NCBI GenBank assembly: GCA_039738635.1
Contig: JBCLLN010000015.1
Location: 1 to 15,527, forward strand
Reading direction: 5' to 3'
Length of the DNA: 15,527 nt
From: JBCLLP01 sp039738635
Lineage (GTDB): Bacteria; Patescibacteriota; Saccharimonadia; CAILAD01; BJGX01
Shown here: positions 5,489-13,177 of the stretch, piece after piece
Position numbering within the stretch: the stretch's first letter is position 1
How the letters are laid out: the number at the start of each line of letters is the position of its first letter
Notes under the pieces: model-generated
What the model saw: the letters and a program-made list of their open reading frames with translations, nothing else
Told to the model about the DNA's origin: nothing
Databases searched by the model: none
Position numbers and translations under genes: made by a program

Positions 5489-6253
5489 ATGGTACCAAGT
5501 GGTCGGGAATCTAGATTATTCGATCTACCCGCACCAATACAAAGCTTTAGTGCCTTTCAGAGAGTTTTACTAAAGCTCAGCGGTGAAGCCCTTATGGGTA
5601 GTCAGGAATCCGGGATAGATGCAGAAGTAATCAAAAGATTTGCCAAAGAAATCGTAATTGCTCGGCAAGAACTGGATATAGAACTTGCTATCGTTGTCGG
5701 TGGTGGTAACTTCTGGAGAGGTGCTCAACACCCCGAGATGGATCAGGCACAAGCCGACTCTGCAGGCATGCTGGCAACCGTACTCAATGCTCTTTCCTTG
5801 CAAGACCACCTCGAAAAGCTCGACCAGCCAACTCGCGTGATGTCGGCTATTTATATGCCCCAAATAGCCGAATCATTTGTTCGGCGTAAGGCAATTCGCC
5901 ATATGGAAAAGGGTCGGGTCGTTGTATTCGCCGGGGGAACTGGCAATCCATTTTTCACTACCGATACTGCTGCGGCTTTGCGGGCTACAGAAATCAAAGC
6001 AGACGTTCTGCTAATGGCCAAGAATGGTGTTGATGGTGTCTATTCGAGCGATCCCAAGCTTGACCCAGATGCGGTCCGCTATGAGGAGCTAACCTACCTA
6101 GATATCATCAATAACGATCTGAAAGTGATGGACTCTACAGCAGCAACTCATGCTATGGAGAACGATCTTCCCATCATCGTTTTTGATGGACTCAAGGAAG
6201 GTGGGCTTGAAGAAGCCATAGTCAACCCCCATACCGGGACCATTATCAGATAA
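5489..6253 (+). CDS. pyrH: Uridylate kinase (UMP kinase)
   Basis: PyrH phosphorylates UMP to UDP in pyrimidine nucleotide synthesis and is a cytosolic hexamer in bacteria. The amino-acid-kinase fold is clear: LLKLSGEAL (27-35), VVGGGNFWRG, DSAGMLATVLNALSLQD, FAGGTGNPFFTTDTAA, AKNGVDGVYSSDPK and LKVMDSTAA. With the start at 5489 it is 254 aa, slightly longer than the usual 235-245, because about 23 extra residues precede the first strand. The gene stands alone with its own leader, Shine-Dalgarno and terminator; the tsf and frr neighbours common in other bacteria are absent. Its sequence appears less rich in CTA and TAG triplets than its neighbours, which may reflect high expression. Confidence 0.95.
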   Translation: MVPSGRESRLFDLPAPIQSFSAFQRVLLKLSGEALMGSQESGIDAEVIKRFAKEIVIARQELDIELAIVVGGGNFWRGAQHPEMDQAQADSAGMLATVLNALSLQDHLEKLDQPTRVMSAIYMPQIAESFVRRKAIRHMEKGRVVVFAGGTGNPFFTTDTAAALRATEIKADVLLMAKNGVDGVYSSDPKLDPDAVRYEELTYLDIINNDLKVMDSTAATHAMENDLPIIVFDGLKEGGLEEAIVNPHTGTIIR

Positions 6254-6263
6254 ATCTATATAC

Positions 6264-6295
6264 AGTCGCTTACGGATATTCCGTAGGCGACTTTT
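6264..6295 (+). terminator. Rho-independent terminator of pyrH
   Basis: Outer arms AGTCGC (6264-6269) and GCGACT (6287-6292), a T-G wobble, and inner arms TACGGA and TCCGTA form a 13-bp stem with a TAT loop, followed by a short T run and TTACTT. It starts 11 bp after the pyrH stop. It is the strongest hairpin I found in the window. Confidence 0.88.
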
Positions 6296-6311
6296 ACTTA
6301 ACTGGGTATAG

Positions 6312-6575
6312 CTACTTCTTACGAACTTTTTTGTGCCACATAAATAGCGCAGACACTATAATTATTAATACAAATATGACCATCACAAATACTTGTGCTG
6401 AGCCCTTTAGAACAAAGTAAAAGGGCAATACAAAAATCAAGCCTAGCCCAAAAATAAGTAGGCCTATAATTACATCTCCAAAAAACCCCACCTTATAATC
6501 TTCATGTGGCGTCTCAAAGCTGTCATTGGACGCTTTTTTATGATGTTCGTGTTTGGCGTGGCTGTTTTTACTCAT
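6312..6575 (-). CDS. Small His-rich two-helix membrane protein
   Basis: 87 aa. The first 27 residues are hydrophilic and His/Lys-rich (MSKNSHAKHEHHKK and so on), followed by two hydrophobic segments at about 29-52 and 59-79 and a basic tail KKVRKK. The charge pattern suggests both ends may be cytoplasmic. The function is unknown; the His cluster could bind a metal, but that is a guess. It lies 37 bp downstream of dus on the same strand, with a Shine-Dalgarno-like AAGGGGAT before the ATG, so it is probably co-transcribed with dus and translated by standard initiation. Confidence 0.72.
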   Translation of the reverse strand: MSKNSHAKHEHHKKASNDSFETPHEDYKVGFFGDVIIGLLIFGLGLIFVLPFYFVLKGSAQVFVMVIFVLIIIVSALFMWHKKVRKK

Positions 6576-6612
6576 TTTATCCCCTTTTTATTATTTTGTT
6601 ATTACTATTATT

Positions 6613-7581
6613 CTACACCCTTGCTAACAGACTATCTATGTAGGCCTTAGCCTCAGTGGTGCTGGTAGTGGCCATCAGGCTAGCCCGAATACTTGAGGAG
6701 CCATCAAAGCCATTAATATACACCTTAAAAAACTTCTTGAGTGGCTCAAATGATTTAATAGTGCCCCAAGTAGCTTCGTATAGACTAATGTGCTGGGATA
6801 GTATCATTAACATCTGCCCAATATCCCTCTTATTGCTATCTGGGTGGAATACAAACAAATCCTGGAATATACCTCGCCCAATCATAATCCCATCAACTCC
6901 AGTCTCACTAGCTACTTTTTGGCCCTCTGCGACGCTCATGATATCGCCATTCCCCACTATCACTGTACTGGGCGATAACTTGTCGCGTAACTTAACGGCC
7001 TTGGTAATTTCATCCCAGTGCGCTGGAACCTTACTCATTTCATTTCTAGTTCGGCCATGGATTATTAGAGCATCAAGGCTTTGTTTTAGTAAAAACCCAA
7101 TCCACTCCTCAGTATCGATAGTGTTAAATCCTATCCTAGTTTTGACACTAACGGGGATTTGTCCCCCTGCCCCCTTAATAGTGGCAGTTATAACCTCACC
7201 TGCCAGCTTGTGATTCTCTATCATCGCGCTACAAGCACCTTTTTTTATCATATCCTTTACCGGACAACCCATATTAATATCAATACCCGCAAAATCCATA
7301 TCTACCAAGTCCTTGGCCATCTGGTAATAATTGTCAGGGTCTATTCCCCAAATTTGAGCTATCAAAGGTCGTTCGGACTTACTAAATATCAACCGTGACA
7401 TAACCGCGCGCTGGCCTGAACTACAATAGCCATCGGCGTTAGCAAATTCGGTCATCATAATATCAGCCGGGGCGTGCTCGGCTACAATTTGCCTAAATAC
7501 CGTATCTGTCACATCATCCATAGGCGCTAGAACAAAAAACGGCTGTTTAGATTCTTTTAATGTTTGCCAAATGTTTTTCAT
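6613..7581 (-). CDS. dus: tRNA-dihydrouridine synthase (Dus)
   Basis: FMN-dependent enzyme that reduces uridines in tRNA to dihydrouridine. It has 322 aa. The TIM barrel shows VLAPMDDVTD (17-26, usually APMAGVTD), DINMGCPV with the catalytic Cys at 106, VKTRIG with FMN-binding Lys 147, HGRTR (175-179), VGNGDI and GIMIGRG. It is closest to the general DusB-like group; I cannot assign the modified position. The start ATG at 7581 follows a TATAAT at 7598-7593 by 11 bases, leaving a leader of only about 5 nt and no Shine-Dalgarno. The gene is divergent from the LCP gene and is followed by the small membrane protein. Confidence 0.92.
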   Translation of the reverse strand: MKNIWQTLKESKQPFFVLAPMDDVTDTVFRQIVAEHAPADIMMTEFANADGYCSSGQRAVMSRLIFSKSERPLIAQIWGIDPDNYYQMAKDLVDMDFAGIDINMGCPVKDMIKKGACSAMIENHKLAGEVITATIKGAGGQIPVSVKTRIGFNTIDTEEWIGFLLKQSLDALIIHGRTRNEMSKVPAHWDEITKAVKLRDKLSPSTVIVGNGDIMSVAEGQKVASETGVDGIMIGRGIFQDLFVFHPDSNKRDIGQMLMILSQHISLYEATWGTIKSFEPLKKFFKVYINGFDGSSSIRASLMATTSTTEAKAYIDSLLARV

Positions 7582-7592
7582 AAATATGTTCC

Positions 7593-7598
7593 ATTATA
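7593..7598 (-). promoter_or_regulatory. -10 box of dus
   Basis: Perfect TATAAT on the minus strand, 11 bases before the ATG at 7581. No convincing -35 and no TGn extension (it reads TCA). Confidence 0.5.
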
Positions 7599-7599
7599 T

Positions 7600-7657
7600 G
7601 ATAGTGGGGCTTAAGCAAACTGGTGAAATTGGAATTCTGTCTCTAAGGTCCACTATC
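7600..7657. repeat. Widely spaced inverted repeat between dus and LCP gene
   Basis: GATAGTGG (7600-7607) is perfectly complementary to CCACTATC (7650-7657), with partial pairing continuing inward and 42 bases between. The left arm abuts the dus -10 box, and a T5 run follows the right arm at 7664-7668. It could be a paired operator or a structured RNA. Confidence 0.35.
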
Positions 7658-7748
7658 TCTCCTGTTTTTGTGAGCTAAGATGGTACAGTGGGCTATACTA
7701 GCATATATTTAGTTAATATTCTAGTCACATTATGTTCATAAAACGCGT

Positions 7749-7754
7749 TATAAT
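7749..7754 (+). promoter_or_regulatory. -10 box that sets the LCP gene start
   Basis: TATAAT ends 7 bases before the ATG at 7762. An in-frame ATG at 7732 lies upstream of this box and has no ribosome site, so the leaderless start at 7762 is preferred. Confidence 0.58.
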
Positions 7755-7761
7755 AACCTAT

Positions 7762-9240
7762 ATGCCTATATCTAAAAAGCGTCCCATCAAGCATCCTAAA
7801 CACAATCGACCAGCTACCCCAGACTTTGTGTATGACCCTGATAGTCATAATGATAGCCTAGAGATGGAGGGCTTTCTAGCTAGCGAGTTAGACCCCATGA
7901 GTAAGGAGGACCAAATATTAGATCCCAAGTTAGAAAAACGAGCCAAAAGACGTAAAAAGATTAAACGAATTATGCTATTTATGTTGCTGTTTTTCTTTAT
8001 TGCGGGGGCTGGAATCTTTGGCTATTTATTCCTAAAAGCAGGCAAGATTAGTACCAATTTGTTTAATTTCTCTACAAAACTTAAGGGCGAGGATCGGGGT
8101 AGAGTAAATATACTCTTACTGGGGGTGGGTGATCCTGGCCATGAAGCAGAGACTTTGGCTGATACCACTATGGTTATAAGCCTAGATACTAATAACAATA
8201 AAGTAGCACTGATAAGTATCCCTAGGGATACTAGGGTCTATATACCAGGTGAAGGCTACCACAAGATAAATAATGCCCATGCCATTGGCGAGAATAAACA
8301 GCCACCTCAGGGCATTGAGCTAGCCACCAAAACCGTTGAACAAACCCTAGATATACCAATCGATTACTATGTCAGGGCTAACTTTTCTGGTCTCAAGCAA
8401 GCCGTAGATGCCATTGGAGGTGTTGATATAGATGTCAAAGAGCCTCTCAACGACCCTGAATACCCTTGCGAAAAAAATGAAGGCAGGAGCTGTGGTTTTA
8501 AGATACGCGCTGGGATGACCAAGATGGACGGCTCTACCGCTCTCAAATACGCCAGATGTCGTAAGGGCACCTGTGGTGATGATTTTGGCCGTGCTCAAAG
8601 ACAGCAAGCGGTCCTAACGGCTATCAGAGAGAAAGCCACAAGCTCGCAAACACTTACCGATCCTAGAAAGCTCAACGGCTTATTTGAGGCTGCCGCCAAT
8701 AATCTCAAGACCAACCTTAGCCCTACTGAAATGCAAAGAGTCCTAGAGCTTAGTAAAAAAATTACTAATGATAATGTCATTAATATTGTCTTTTCTATTT
8801 TGCCCAATGGCTTCTTAAAACCAGACCCTAGCAGTAGCGACCTACTACCCACCGCTGGCAGTTTTGATGATATCCAAAAATTCGTCAAAGAAGTCTTTAA
8901 TATTGGTGGGCTATGGTCAGAAAACAGCACGATAATTATAGAAAATGGCACCAGAACAGTTGGCATAGCAGCTAAATTTGAAGCAAAGCTTATTAATGCG
9001 GGCGTTCCTATCCAGATTATAGCTGTCCAAAACGCCAAAACTAAGGACTTCACGACATCCCAAATTATTGACCATTCGGCTGGTAAGAAGCCCAAGACCA
9101 TCAAATACCTTGAAGATCTTCTAGGGATAAAAGCCACTACCCCCGCAGAGGGCCAAAAGCATATTGGCAATGCTGATATTACAATTATTCTAGGTACCGA
9201 CTACGCCGAAAAGGTTGCTCAGACAGGTACGGTGGATTAA
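7762..9240 (+). CDS. LytR-CpsA-Psr (LCP) family protein with LytR_C domain
   Basis: LCP enzymes transfer polyprenyl-linked glycopolymers onto peptidoglycan at the outer face of the membrane. With the start at 7762 it has 492 aa: a basic cytoplasmic N-terminus, a membrane helix at about 69-91, an LCP domain (about 115-290) and a LytR_C domain (about 390-485). LCP hallmarks are LADTTMV (132-138), SIPRDTRVYIPG (152-163), the Arg-rich GDDFGRAQRQQ (272-282) and the VDAIGGVDIDV strand. Four cysteines (236, 244, 266, 271) occur in the extracytoplasmic LCP domain, one pair tight around the active-site region (CRKGTC). They could form disulfides, which would link this protein to the Trx-CcdA pair nearby. 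The gene is divergent from dus. Confidence 0.92.
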   Translation: MPISKKRPIKHPKHNRPATPDFVYDPDSHNDSLEMEGFLASELDPMSKEDQILDPKLEKRAKRRKKIKRIMLFMLLFFFIAGAGIFGYLFLKAGKISTNLFNFSTKLKGEDRGRVNILLLGVGDPGHEAETLADTTMVISLDTNNNKVALISIPRDTRVYIPGEGYHKINNAHAIGENKQPPQGIELATKTVEQTLDIPIDYYVRANFSGLKQAVDAIGGVDIDVKEPLNDPEYPCEKNEGRSCGFKIRAGMTKMDGSTALKYARCRKGTCGDDFGRAQRQQAVLTAIREKATSSQTLTDPRKLNGLFEAAANNLKTNLSPTEMQRVLELSKKITNDNVINIVFSILPNGFLKPDPSSSDLLPTAGSFDDIQKFVKEVFNIGGLWSENSTIIIENGTRTVGIAAKFEAKLINAGVPIQIIAVQNAKTKDFTTSQIIDHSAGKKPKTIKYLEDLLGIKATTPAEGQKHIGNADITIILGTDYAEKVAQTGTVD

Positions 9241-9256
9241 CTATTTTATAATAGTT
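9239..9256. repeat. 18-bp palindrome upstream of dehydrogenase-like gene
   Basis: AACTATT and AATAGTT pair perfectly over 7 bp around a TTAT loop. It overlaps the LCP stop codon and lies where the -35 of the next promoter would be. Either an operator or a weak end-of-gene hairpin; no T run follows. Confidence 0.4.
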
Positions 9257-9261
9257 CAATC

Positions 9262-9270
9262 TGTTATTAT
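9262..9270 (+). promoter_or_regulatory. Extended -10 promoter of dehydrogenase-like gene
   Basis: TGTTATTAT at 9262-9270 would start a transcript near 9277, with a roughly 20-nt leader holding the Shine-Dalgarno AAGGGAGA (9283-9290), 7 bases before the ATG at 9298. Confidence 0.5.
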
Positions 9271-9297
9271 ATACATATTCAAAAGGGAGAATCATTA

Positions 9298-10236
9298 ATG
9301 AAATTACAAAAACTCCTGTGCCTAGCTTTCAGCGGTAATGAGTTAGAGGACAGCCAATGGAATGAGCTTGATAATCTAGCAATTACCCGTGTTCTTGTAG
9401 GTAGTGAAGCAGAACTTGGCAACAATACTGATGCTGATAGCTTATTGGTTAAACTTGGTGCCAAAGTTCCTAAAGAACTTATACACAAACTTCCTAACTT
9501 AAAATACATCGGCATGCTCGGCACTGGGTATGGTGGTATTGATACGACTTATGCGGCCAGCAAAGGCATTGCGGTCACCAACATCGCAGATTATGCCACA
9601 GAAGCCGTAACAGAGCTTACGTTTGGTATCCTGCTTGAGTATTATCGTGATATCTCTAAAGCTCGTTCGCAAGCCAAAGCCGGTAACTATTCTGATGATT
9701 TCTCTGGTGGCGAGATAAAGGGTAAAAAGTTTGGTGTTATTGGACTTGGCGATATTGGTAAACGAACGGCTCAATTAGCTCAAGCCTTTGGTGCAGATGT
9801 TAGCTATTGGTCGCGTAACCACAAAGAGGACGCCGAAGCGACAGGTATTAAGTACGTTGAGCTGGATGATCTAATGACTAATTCGGACATCATTACGCTA
9901 AATCTTGCTTACAACCCTGAAACAGAGGGAATCATCAATGCTGATAGAATCAGCAAGATTAAGCATCACGCTATCTTAATTAACCCAAGCCCAATGGAAC
10001 TAATTGATTTTCCAGCTCTTCTTGAACGGCTCAAGAAAAATGACATCGTATTCATGCTCGACCACAGTGACGAAATGACACCAGAGCAGTTACGGCCACT
10101 TCAAGCAATGGACAATGTAATAGTCTATCCAGCAATAGGCTACATTACCAGTGAAGCCAGTCAGCTCAAGAAGCGTATCTATATTGATAACATTAAGAAT
10201 TTCCTAGAAAGTAAGCCTAGCAATAAGGTAGCTTAG
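9298..10236 (+). CDS. D-2-hydroxyacid dehydrogenase-like protein, atypical active site
   Basis: 312 aa with the two-domain fold of D-isomer 2-hydroxyacid dehydrogenases. The N-terminal part has LPNLKYIGMLGTGYGGID (65-82), and the NAD-binding domain has GVIGLGDIGKR (146-156) followed by VSYWSRN. The catalytic triad looks damaged. Where the family has N-x-x-R-G with the substrate-binding Arg, this reads NPSPMELID (229-237). Where the family has the catalytic His in a P-H-I segment, this reads YPAIG (277-281). The Glu region reads DHSDEM (255-260). It may be a different oxidoreductase, a sensor or an inactive paralogue. The start is well defined by a strong Shine-Dalgarno. It is transcribed alone. 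Confidence 0.82.
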   Translation: MKLQKLLCLAFSGNELEDSQWNELDNLAITRVLVGSEAELGNNTDADSLLVKLGAKVPKELIHKLPNLKYIGMLGTGYGGIDTTYAASKGIAVTNIADYATEAVTELTFGILLEYYRDISKARSQAKAGNYSDDFSGGEIKGKKFGVIGLGDIGKRTAQLAQAFGADVSYWSRNHKEDAEATGIKYVELDDLMTNSDIITLNLAYNPETEGIINADRISKIKHHAILINPSPMELIDFPALLERLKKNDIVFMLDHSDEMTPEQLRPLQAMDNVIVYPAIGYITSEASQLKKRIYIDNIKNFLESKPSNKVA

Positions 10237-10309
10237 TTGTGTCCGGCCAAGACTTCGTGAATTTATTCCTGTTCTTATTGCGCATATTTGGTGCCAAAAA
10301 AAATTAATA

Positions 10310-10339
10310 TTTACAATTATTAGGAATTAAGCCTATAAT
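10310..10339 (+). promoter_or_regulatory. Sigma70-type promoter of DUF308 operon
   Basis: TTTACA (10310-10315), an 18-bp spacer and TATAAT (10334-10339) make the best -35/-10 pair in the window. The predicted start near 10346 leaves a leader of about 24 nt with a GGAGG Shine-Dalgarno. Confidence 0.55.
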
Positions 10340-10359
10340 TAGACTTATAAATAATATAT

Positions 10360-10364
10360 GGAGG
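10360..10364 (+). promoter_or_regulatory. Shine-Dalgarno that sets the DUF308 start
   Basis: GGAGG lies 5 bases before the ATG at 10370. The earlier in-frame ATG at 10358 overlaps this ribosome site and has none of its own, so 10370 is the likely start. Confidence 0.7.
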
Positions 10365-10369
10365 TTCAA

Positions 10370-10900
10370 ATGGAAGTTGCAGTGATGCCGTCAAAGAATT
10401 CTTTACTATTAAGAGCCCTAACAAATATCGCACTAGGAATTATAATATTGGTTTGGCCTAGCCTGACACTATTAGTGGTGGTATATGCCTTTGCAATAAA
10501 TATCCTATTGGTGGGGCTAATGAATCTTTTTGAGTCAGCCGTGGATAAGACCAAGAGCCACGGACTAGTGAGTGTCCTACTGGGACTAACAGGAATTGTT
10601 GTAGGAATCTACCTATTAGCAAGGCCACTACTGACTGGTGAGATTATTGTCATATTAATAGCACTATGGGCTATTATGTTCGGAGTGGCTGATATCTATA
10701 TTGGCTTCCTGTCCAAATTAAAAGGAAAGACTAATTGGCTCTTTATATTAACAGGCGTGTTTTCATTACTCTTTAGTATAGTACTGCTTAATAATCCCCT
10801 AGGTAGTACCGAAACACTAATGGTAATTATTGGCTTCTACTCCTTATTCGTTGGTATTACCCTAGGTGCAGCGGCATTAATCGCCTACCCTAAAAAATAA
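10370..10900 (+). CDS. HdeD/DUF308-family membrane protein
   Basis: 176 aa, almost entirely hydrophobic with about six short membrane segments arranged as repeated hairpins, the pattern of the HdeD (acid-resistance membrane protein)/DUF308 family. Typical phrases are NIALGIIILVWPSLTLLVVVYA, LLGLTGIVVGIYLLARPL, IALWAIMFGVADIYIGF and LTGVFSLLFSIVLLNNP. HdeD is linked to acid stress in E. coli, but for most family members the role is unknown, so I assign none. It is followed after 15 bp by another membrane protein and probably forms a two-gene operon driven by the promoter at 10310-10339. Confidence 0.85.
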   Translation: MEVAVMPSKNSLLLRALTNIALGIIILVWPSLTLLVVVYAFAINILLVGLMNLFESAVDKTKSHGLVSVLLGLTGIVVGIYLLARPLLTGEIIVILIALWAIMFGVADIYIGFLSKLKGKTNWLFILTGVFSLLFSIVLLNNPLGSTETLMVIIGFYSLFVGITLGAAALIAYPKK

Positions 10901-10915
10901 ATTATTGAACCCATC

Positions 10916-11884
10916 ATGAGTACCCAATCAAAACCTATTCCAAATCACAGAGGCTGGAATAGGTTTTTTTTAATACTCCTGACCATCTTATTGGTTCTTA
11001 CGAGCTACATGACTATCCTTCGTGATAATTTTAATACCGGATCTAAAACCTACCTGTTCTTAAGAGAGGCCAAAGTATTTGATAATTTTACCGAGTTAGT
11101 TAAAATTGAGATACGGTCTAACCTACCCCAAAATATCAAAAATAACTTTGTCAAAAGAGCCATAATTGAAAAAATTATGGAAATCATTATAACCCCACAG
11201 AATGTAGCCAAAATTGCCGAGCCAGCTATAGATGGGCTCTATAAGCTATCTAATAAAGCCACTACAATTGCAGGCGAAACAATAATAATTGACACCGCAC
11301 CTTATAAAAAACAAGCCAATGAATACTTGCCATCACTGGGGCTACCCCAGGGTTTTAATGACGCATCAAATGATTTGATTAGTTCAGTACCAAATAATAT
11401 AACCATTATTGATGTCAAAAATAACCCTAATTCCCCACTCGCTGTCTTTATTAAATTACGAGCTGCCTACCAGACTCTTAGCATTATTGCCAATACTCTA
11501 TGGCTACTAATTCTTATTAGCCTTATAAGCTTGGTGGCCCTTAATATCAAGTCTATACCAAGATTACTATCAGCACTATATAAGTCATTTGGGATAGCTG
11601 GCGGGCTAATAGTAGCCTTGTCCTACCTAGCGCCACCTATTGTAACCTCCATAATGCCCCATGGTGCGAACCCAGCAGCTAGTAGTGCCACCACTAGCCT
11701 AGTCACTGGTATCCTAGAGTCCTTCTTGCTTATAACTAGAGGTTACGGCTGGACTATGCTAGTTATCGCCTCACTGGCACTAGTGGCTAAATTACTAATG
11801 GGCAACGATAAGGTTAAGTCTCTTTATAAACATGGGCACACCAAGCTACAGGCCAAGCTAAAAAGTAATAAAATTAAAAGCTAA
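10916..11884 (+). CDS. Membrane protein of unknown function
   Basis: 322 aa. One N-terminal hydrophobic helix (about 15-35) is followed by a soluble region of about 150 residues and then three hydrophobic segments (about 188-212, 222-246 and 275-293) and a Lys-rich tail. The soluble part has an amphipathic look (repeated NNF, EKIMEI, IAEPAIDGLYKL) but no motif I recognise. This arrangement predicts the central region outside the cytoplasm. It lies 15 bp after the DUF308 gene with no Shine-Dalgarno of its own, so it is likely co-transcribed and coupled. No function assigned. Confidence 0.75.
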   Translation: MSTQSKPIPNHRGWNRFFLILLTILLVLTSYMTILRDNFNTGSKTYLFLREAKVFDNFTELVKIEIRSNLPQNIKNNFVKRAIIEKIMEIIITPQNVAKIAEPAIDGLYKLSNKATTIAGETIIIDTAPYKKQANEYLPSLGLPQGFNDASNDLISSVPNNITIIDVKNNPNSPLAVFIKLRAAYQTLSIIANTLWLLILISLISLVALNIKSIPRLLSALYKSFGIAGGLIVALSYLAPPIVTSIMPHGANPAASSATTSLVTGILESFLLITRGYGWTMLVIASLALVAKLLMGNDKVKSLYKHGHTKLQAKLKSNKIKS

Positions 11885-11949
11885 AGCCTACTAGTAAGAT
11901 ACGAATATAAAAATGAATTCTTTAAAACGACAAGCTCAAAGTAAGTCTA

Positions 11950-11971
11950 AATAATCGGCAAAACGATTATT
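11950..11971. repeat. 22-bp palindrome upstream of rarA
   Basis: AATAATCG (11950-11957) and CGATTATT (11964-11971) pair perfectly over 8 bp around the loop gcaaaa. It ends 4 bases before the extended -10 of rarA, so a protein bound here would cover the -35/spacer region. It could also be a weak 3' hairpin of the preceding membrane gene, though no T run follows. Confidence 0.45.
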
Positions 11972-11974
11972 AGA

Positions 11975-11983
11975 TGTTAAGAT
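11975..11983 (+). promoter_or_regulatory. Extended -10 promoter of rarA
   Basis: TGTTAAGAT ends 6 bases before the GTG start at 11990, which puts the expected transcript start on the start codon itself. Confidence 0.5.
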
Positions 11984-11989
11984 TTAGAT

Positions 11990-13177
11990 GTGAATAAGAG
12001 CATATCAAAACCACTATCCGAGAGGCTTAGGCCAGGTAGTATATCCCAAGTAGTTGGCCAGAGCCACCTTATCGGTGAGGGCAAATTCCTCAACTCAATC
12101 ATTAAGCTGGGACAGCCCACCAGTATGATACTCTGGGGACCACCTGGAAGTGGCAAAACAACACTAGCCAGGATAATTGCTAGCTCGGGCGATTTTGAAT
12201 ACCACGAAATATCCGCAGTCACCACTGGGCTGGCAGATGTTCGTAAGGTTATTGCTGGGGCCAAAAAGCTTCAGCAATTAAATCGCCAGACGATACTATT
12301 TGTAGATGAAATACACCGCTTCAATAAAGCCCAGCAAGACGCCTTTTTACCACATATTGAGGATGGCACGATTATATTTTTAGGAGCTACCACCCAAAAC
12401 CCTAGCTTTGAGGTTATCGGCCCACTACTATCACGCTCTCGAGTGGTAGTTCTTGAGCCATTAGCAATAAATGATATTATCAAAATCCTTAAGTCAGCCA
12501 TTAAGAGCCTTACGCCACATACCATCTCGCCTAGGGCAATGGAACTCCTAGCAGAGCTCTCGAGTGGTGATGCAAGAGTCGCCATTAATGGGCTAGAGGC
12601 ATCAGCCTCGATAGCCAAAAAGGATATAACCGCTGATAATATCAAGCAAGCTATGCAAAAAACAAGCATCAAATACGATAAAGCTGGCTCATACCATTAC
12701 AATCTAATATCGGCGTATATTAAATCAATGCGAGGGGGAGATGTTGATGCAACCATCTACTATCTTGCCCGAATGCTAAAGGGTGGCGAGGACCCTAAAT
12801 TCATTGCGAGGCGCAATATCATATTTGCTAGCGAGGACATTGGTATTATTGCACCTGCTGCCCTGACGCTAGCCGTATCAGCCTTTATGGCAGTAGAGAG
12901 GATAGGCCTACCCGAGTGTAATCATTGTTTATTCGAATGTGCCATAGTGCTAGCAAAAAGCAAGAAATCTAGATCAGTCACAGATGCTATGCATAATGCT
13001 TTTGAGCTTGTTGATGCTAAGCCCGACCTAGATGTACCAATACACCTCAAAAATGCCACTACCAAATTACTAAAAGATCTGGGCTACCAAAAAGGTACCA
13101 AATGGGAATCTGGATATGTACATCCAGAGGGATTTATGCCAAAAGAAATAAAGAATTCAAAGCTATATAATGAATAA
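11990..13177 (+). CDS. rarA: Replication-associated recombination protein A (AAA+ ATPase)
   Basis: RarA/MgsA acts at stalled or broken replication forks and is related to clamp-loader ATPases. It has 395 aa. Seen are LSERLRPGSISQVVGQSHL (9-27), Walker A GPPGSGKTT (50-58), Walker B ILFVDEIHRFNK (102-113), sensor 1 GATTQNPSFEV (132-142) and the Arg finger region LLSRSRV (146-152). The C-terminal tetramerisation part has SYHYNLISAYIKSMRGGDVDA and ARRNIIFASEDIG. A GTG start at 11990 fits the leaderless promoter and the usual family N-terminus. Its TAA stop abuts the stop codon of the convergent gene with no spacer. Confidence 0.95.
   Translation: MNKSISKPLSERLRPGSISQVVGQSHLIGEGKFLNSIIKLGQPTSMILWGPPGSGKTTLARIIASSGDFEYHEISAVTTGLADVRKVIAGAKKLQQLNRQTILFVDEIHRFNKAQQDAFLPHIEDGTIIFLGATTQNPSFEVIGPLLSRSRVVVLEPLAINDIIKILKSAIKSLTPHTISPRAMELLAELSSGDARVAINGLEASASIAKKDITADNIKQAMQKTSIKYDKAGSYHYNLISAYIKSMRGGDVDATIYYLARMLKGGEDPKFIARRNIIFASEDIGIIAPAALTLAVSAFMAVERIGLPECNHCLFECAIVLAKSKKSRSVTDAMHNAFELVDAKPDLDVPIHLKNATTKLLKDLGYQKGTKWESGYVHPEGFMPKEIKNSKLYNE

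Noticed and set aside
6656..7398. Plus-strand frames of 185 and 79 codons opposite dus
   Set aside because: Shadow frames of a gene with clear Dus motifs; no Shine-Dalgarno or -10 box at the starts.
8347..9170. Minus-strand frames of 86, 67 and 191 codons opposite the LCP gene
   Set aside because: Opposite a gene with full LCP and LytR_C domains; no recognisable domain or start signal.
10289..10300. Palindrome TTTGGTGCCAAA after the dehydrogenase-like gene, as a terminator
   Set aside because: A 2-nt centre cannot form a hairpin loop and an A run rather than a T run follows on this strand.
11896..11912. A third occurrence of atacgaatata resembling the start of the 62-bp duplication
   Set aside because: Only about 11 bases match and neither the extended -10 nor the start codon is included, so chance in AT-rich DNA is sufficient.
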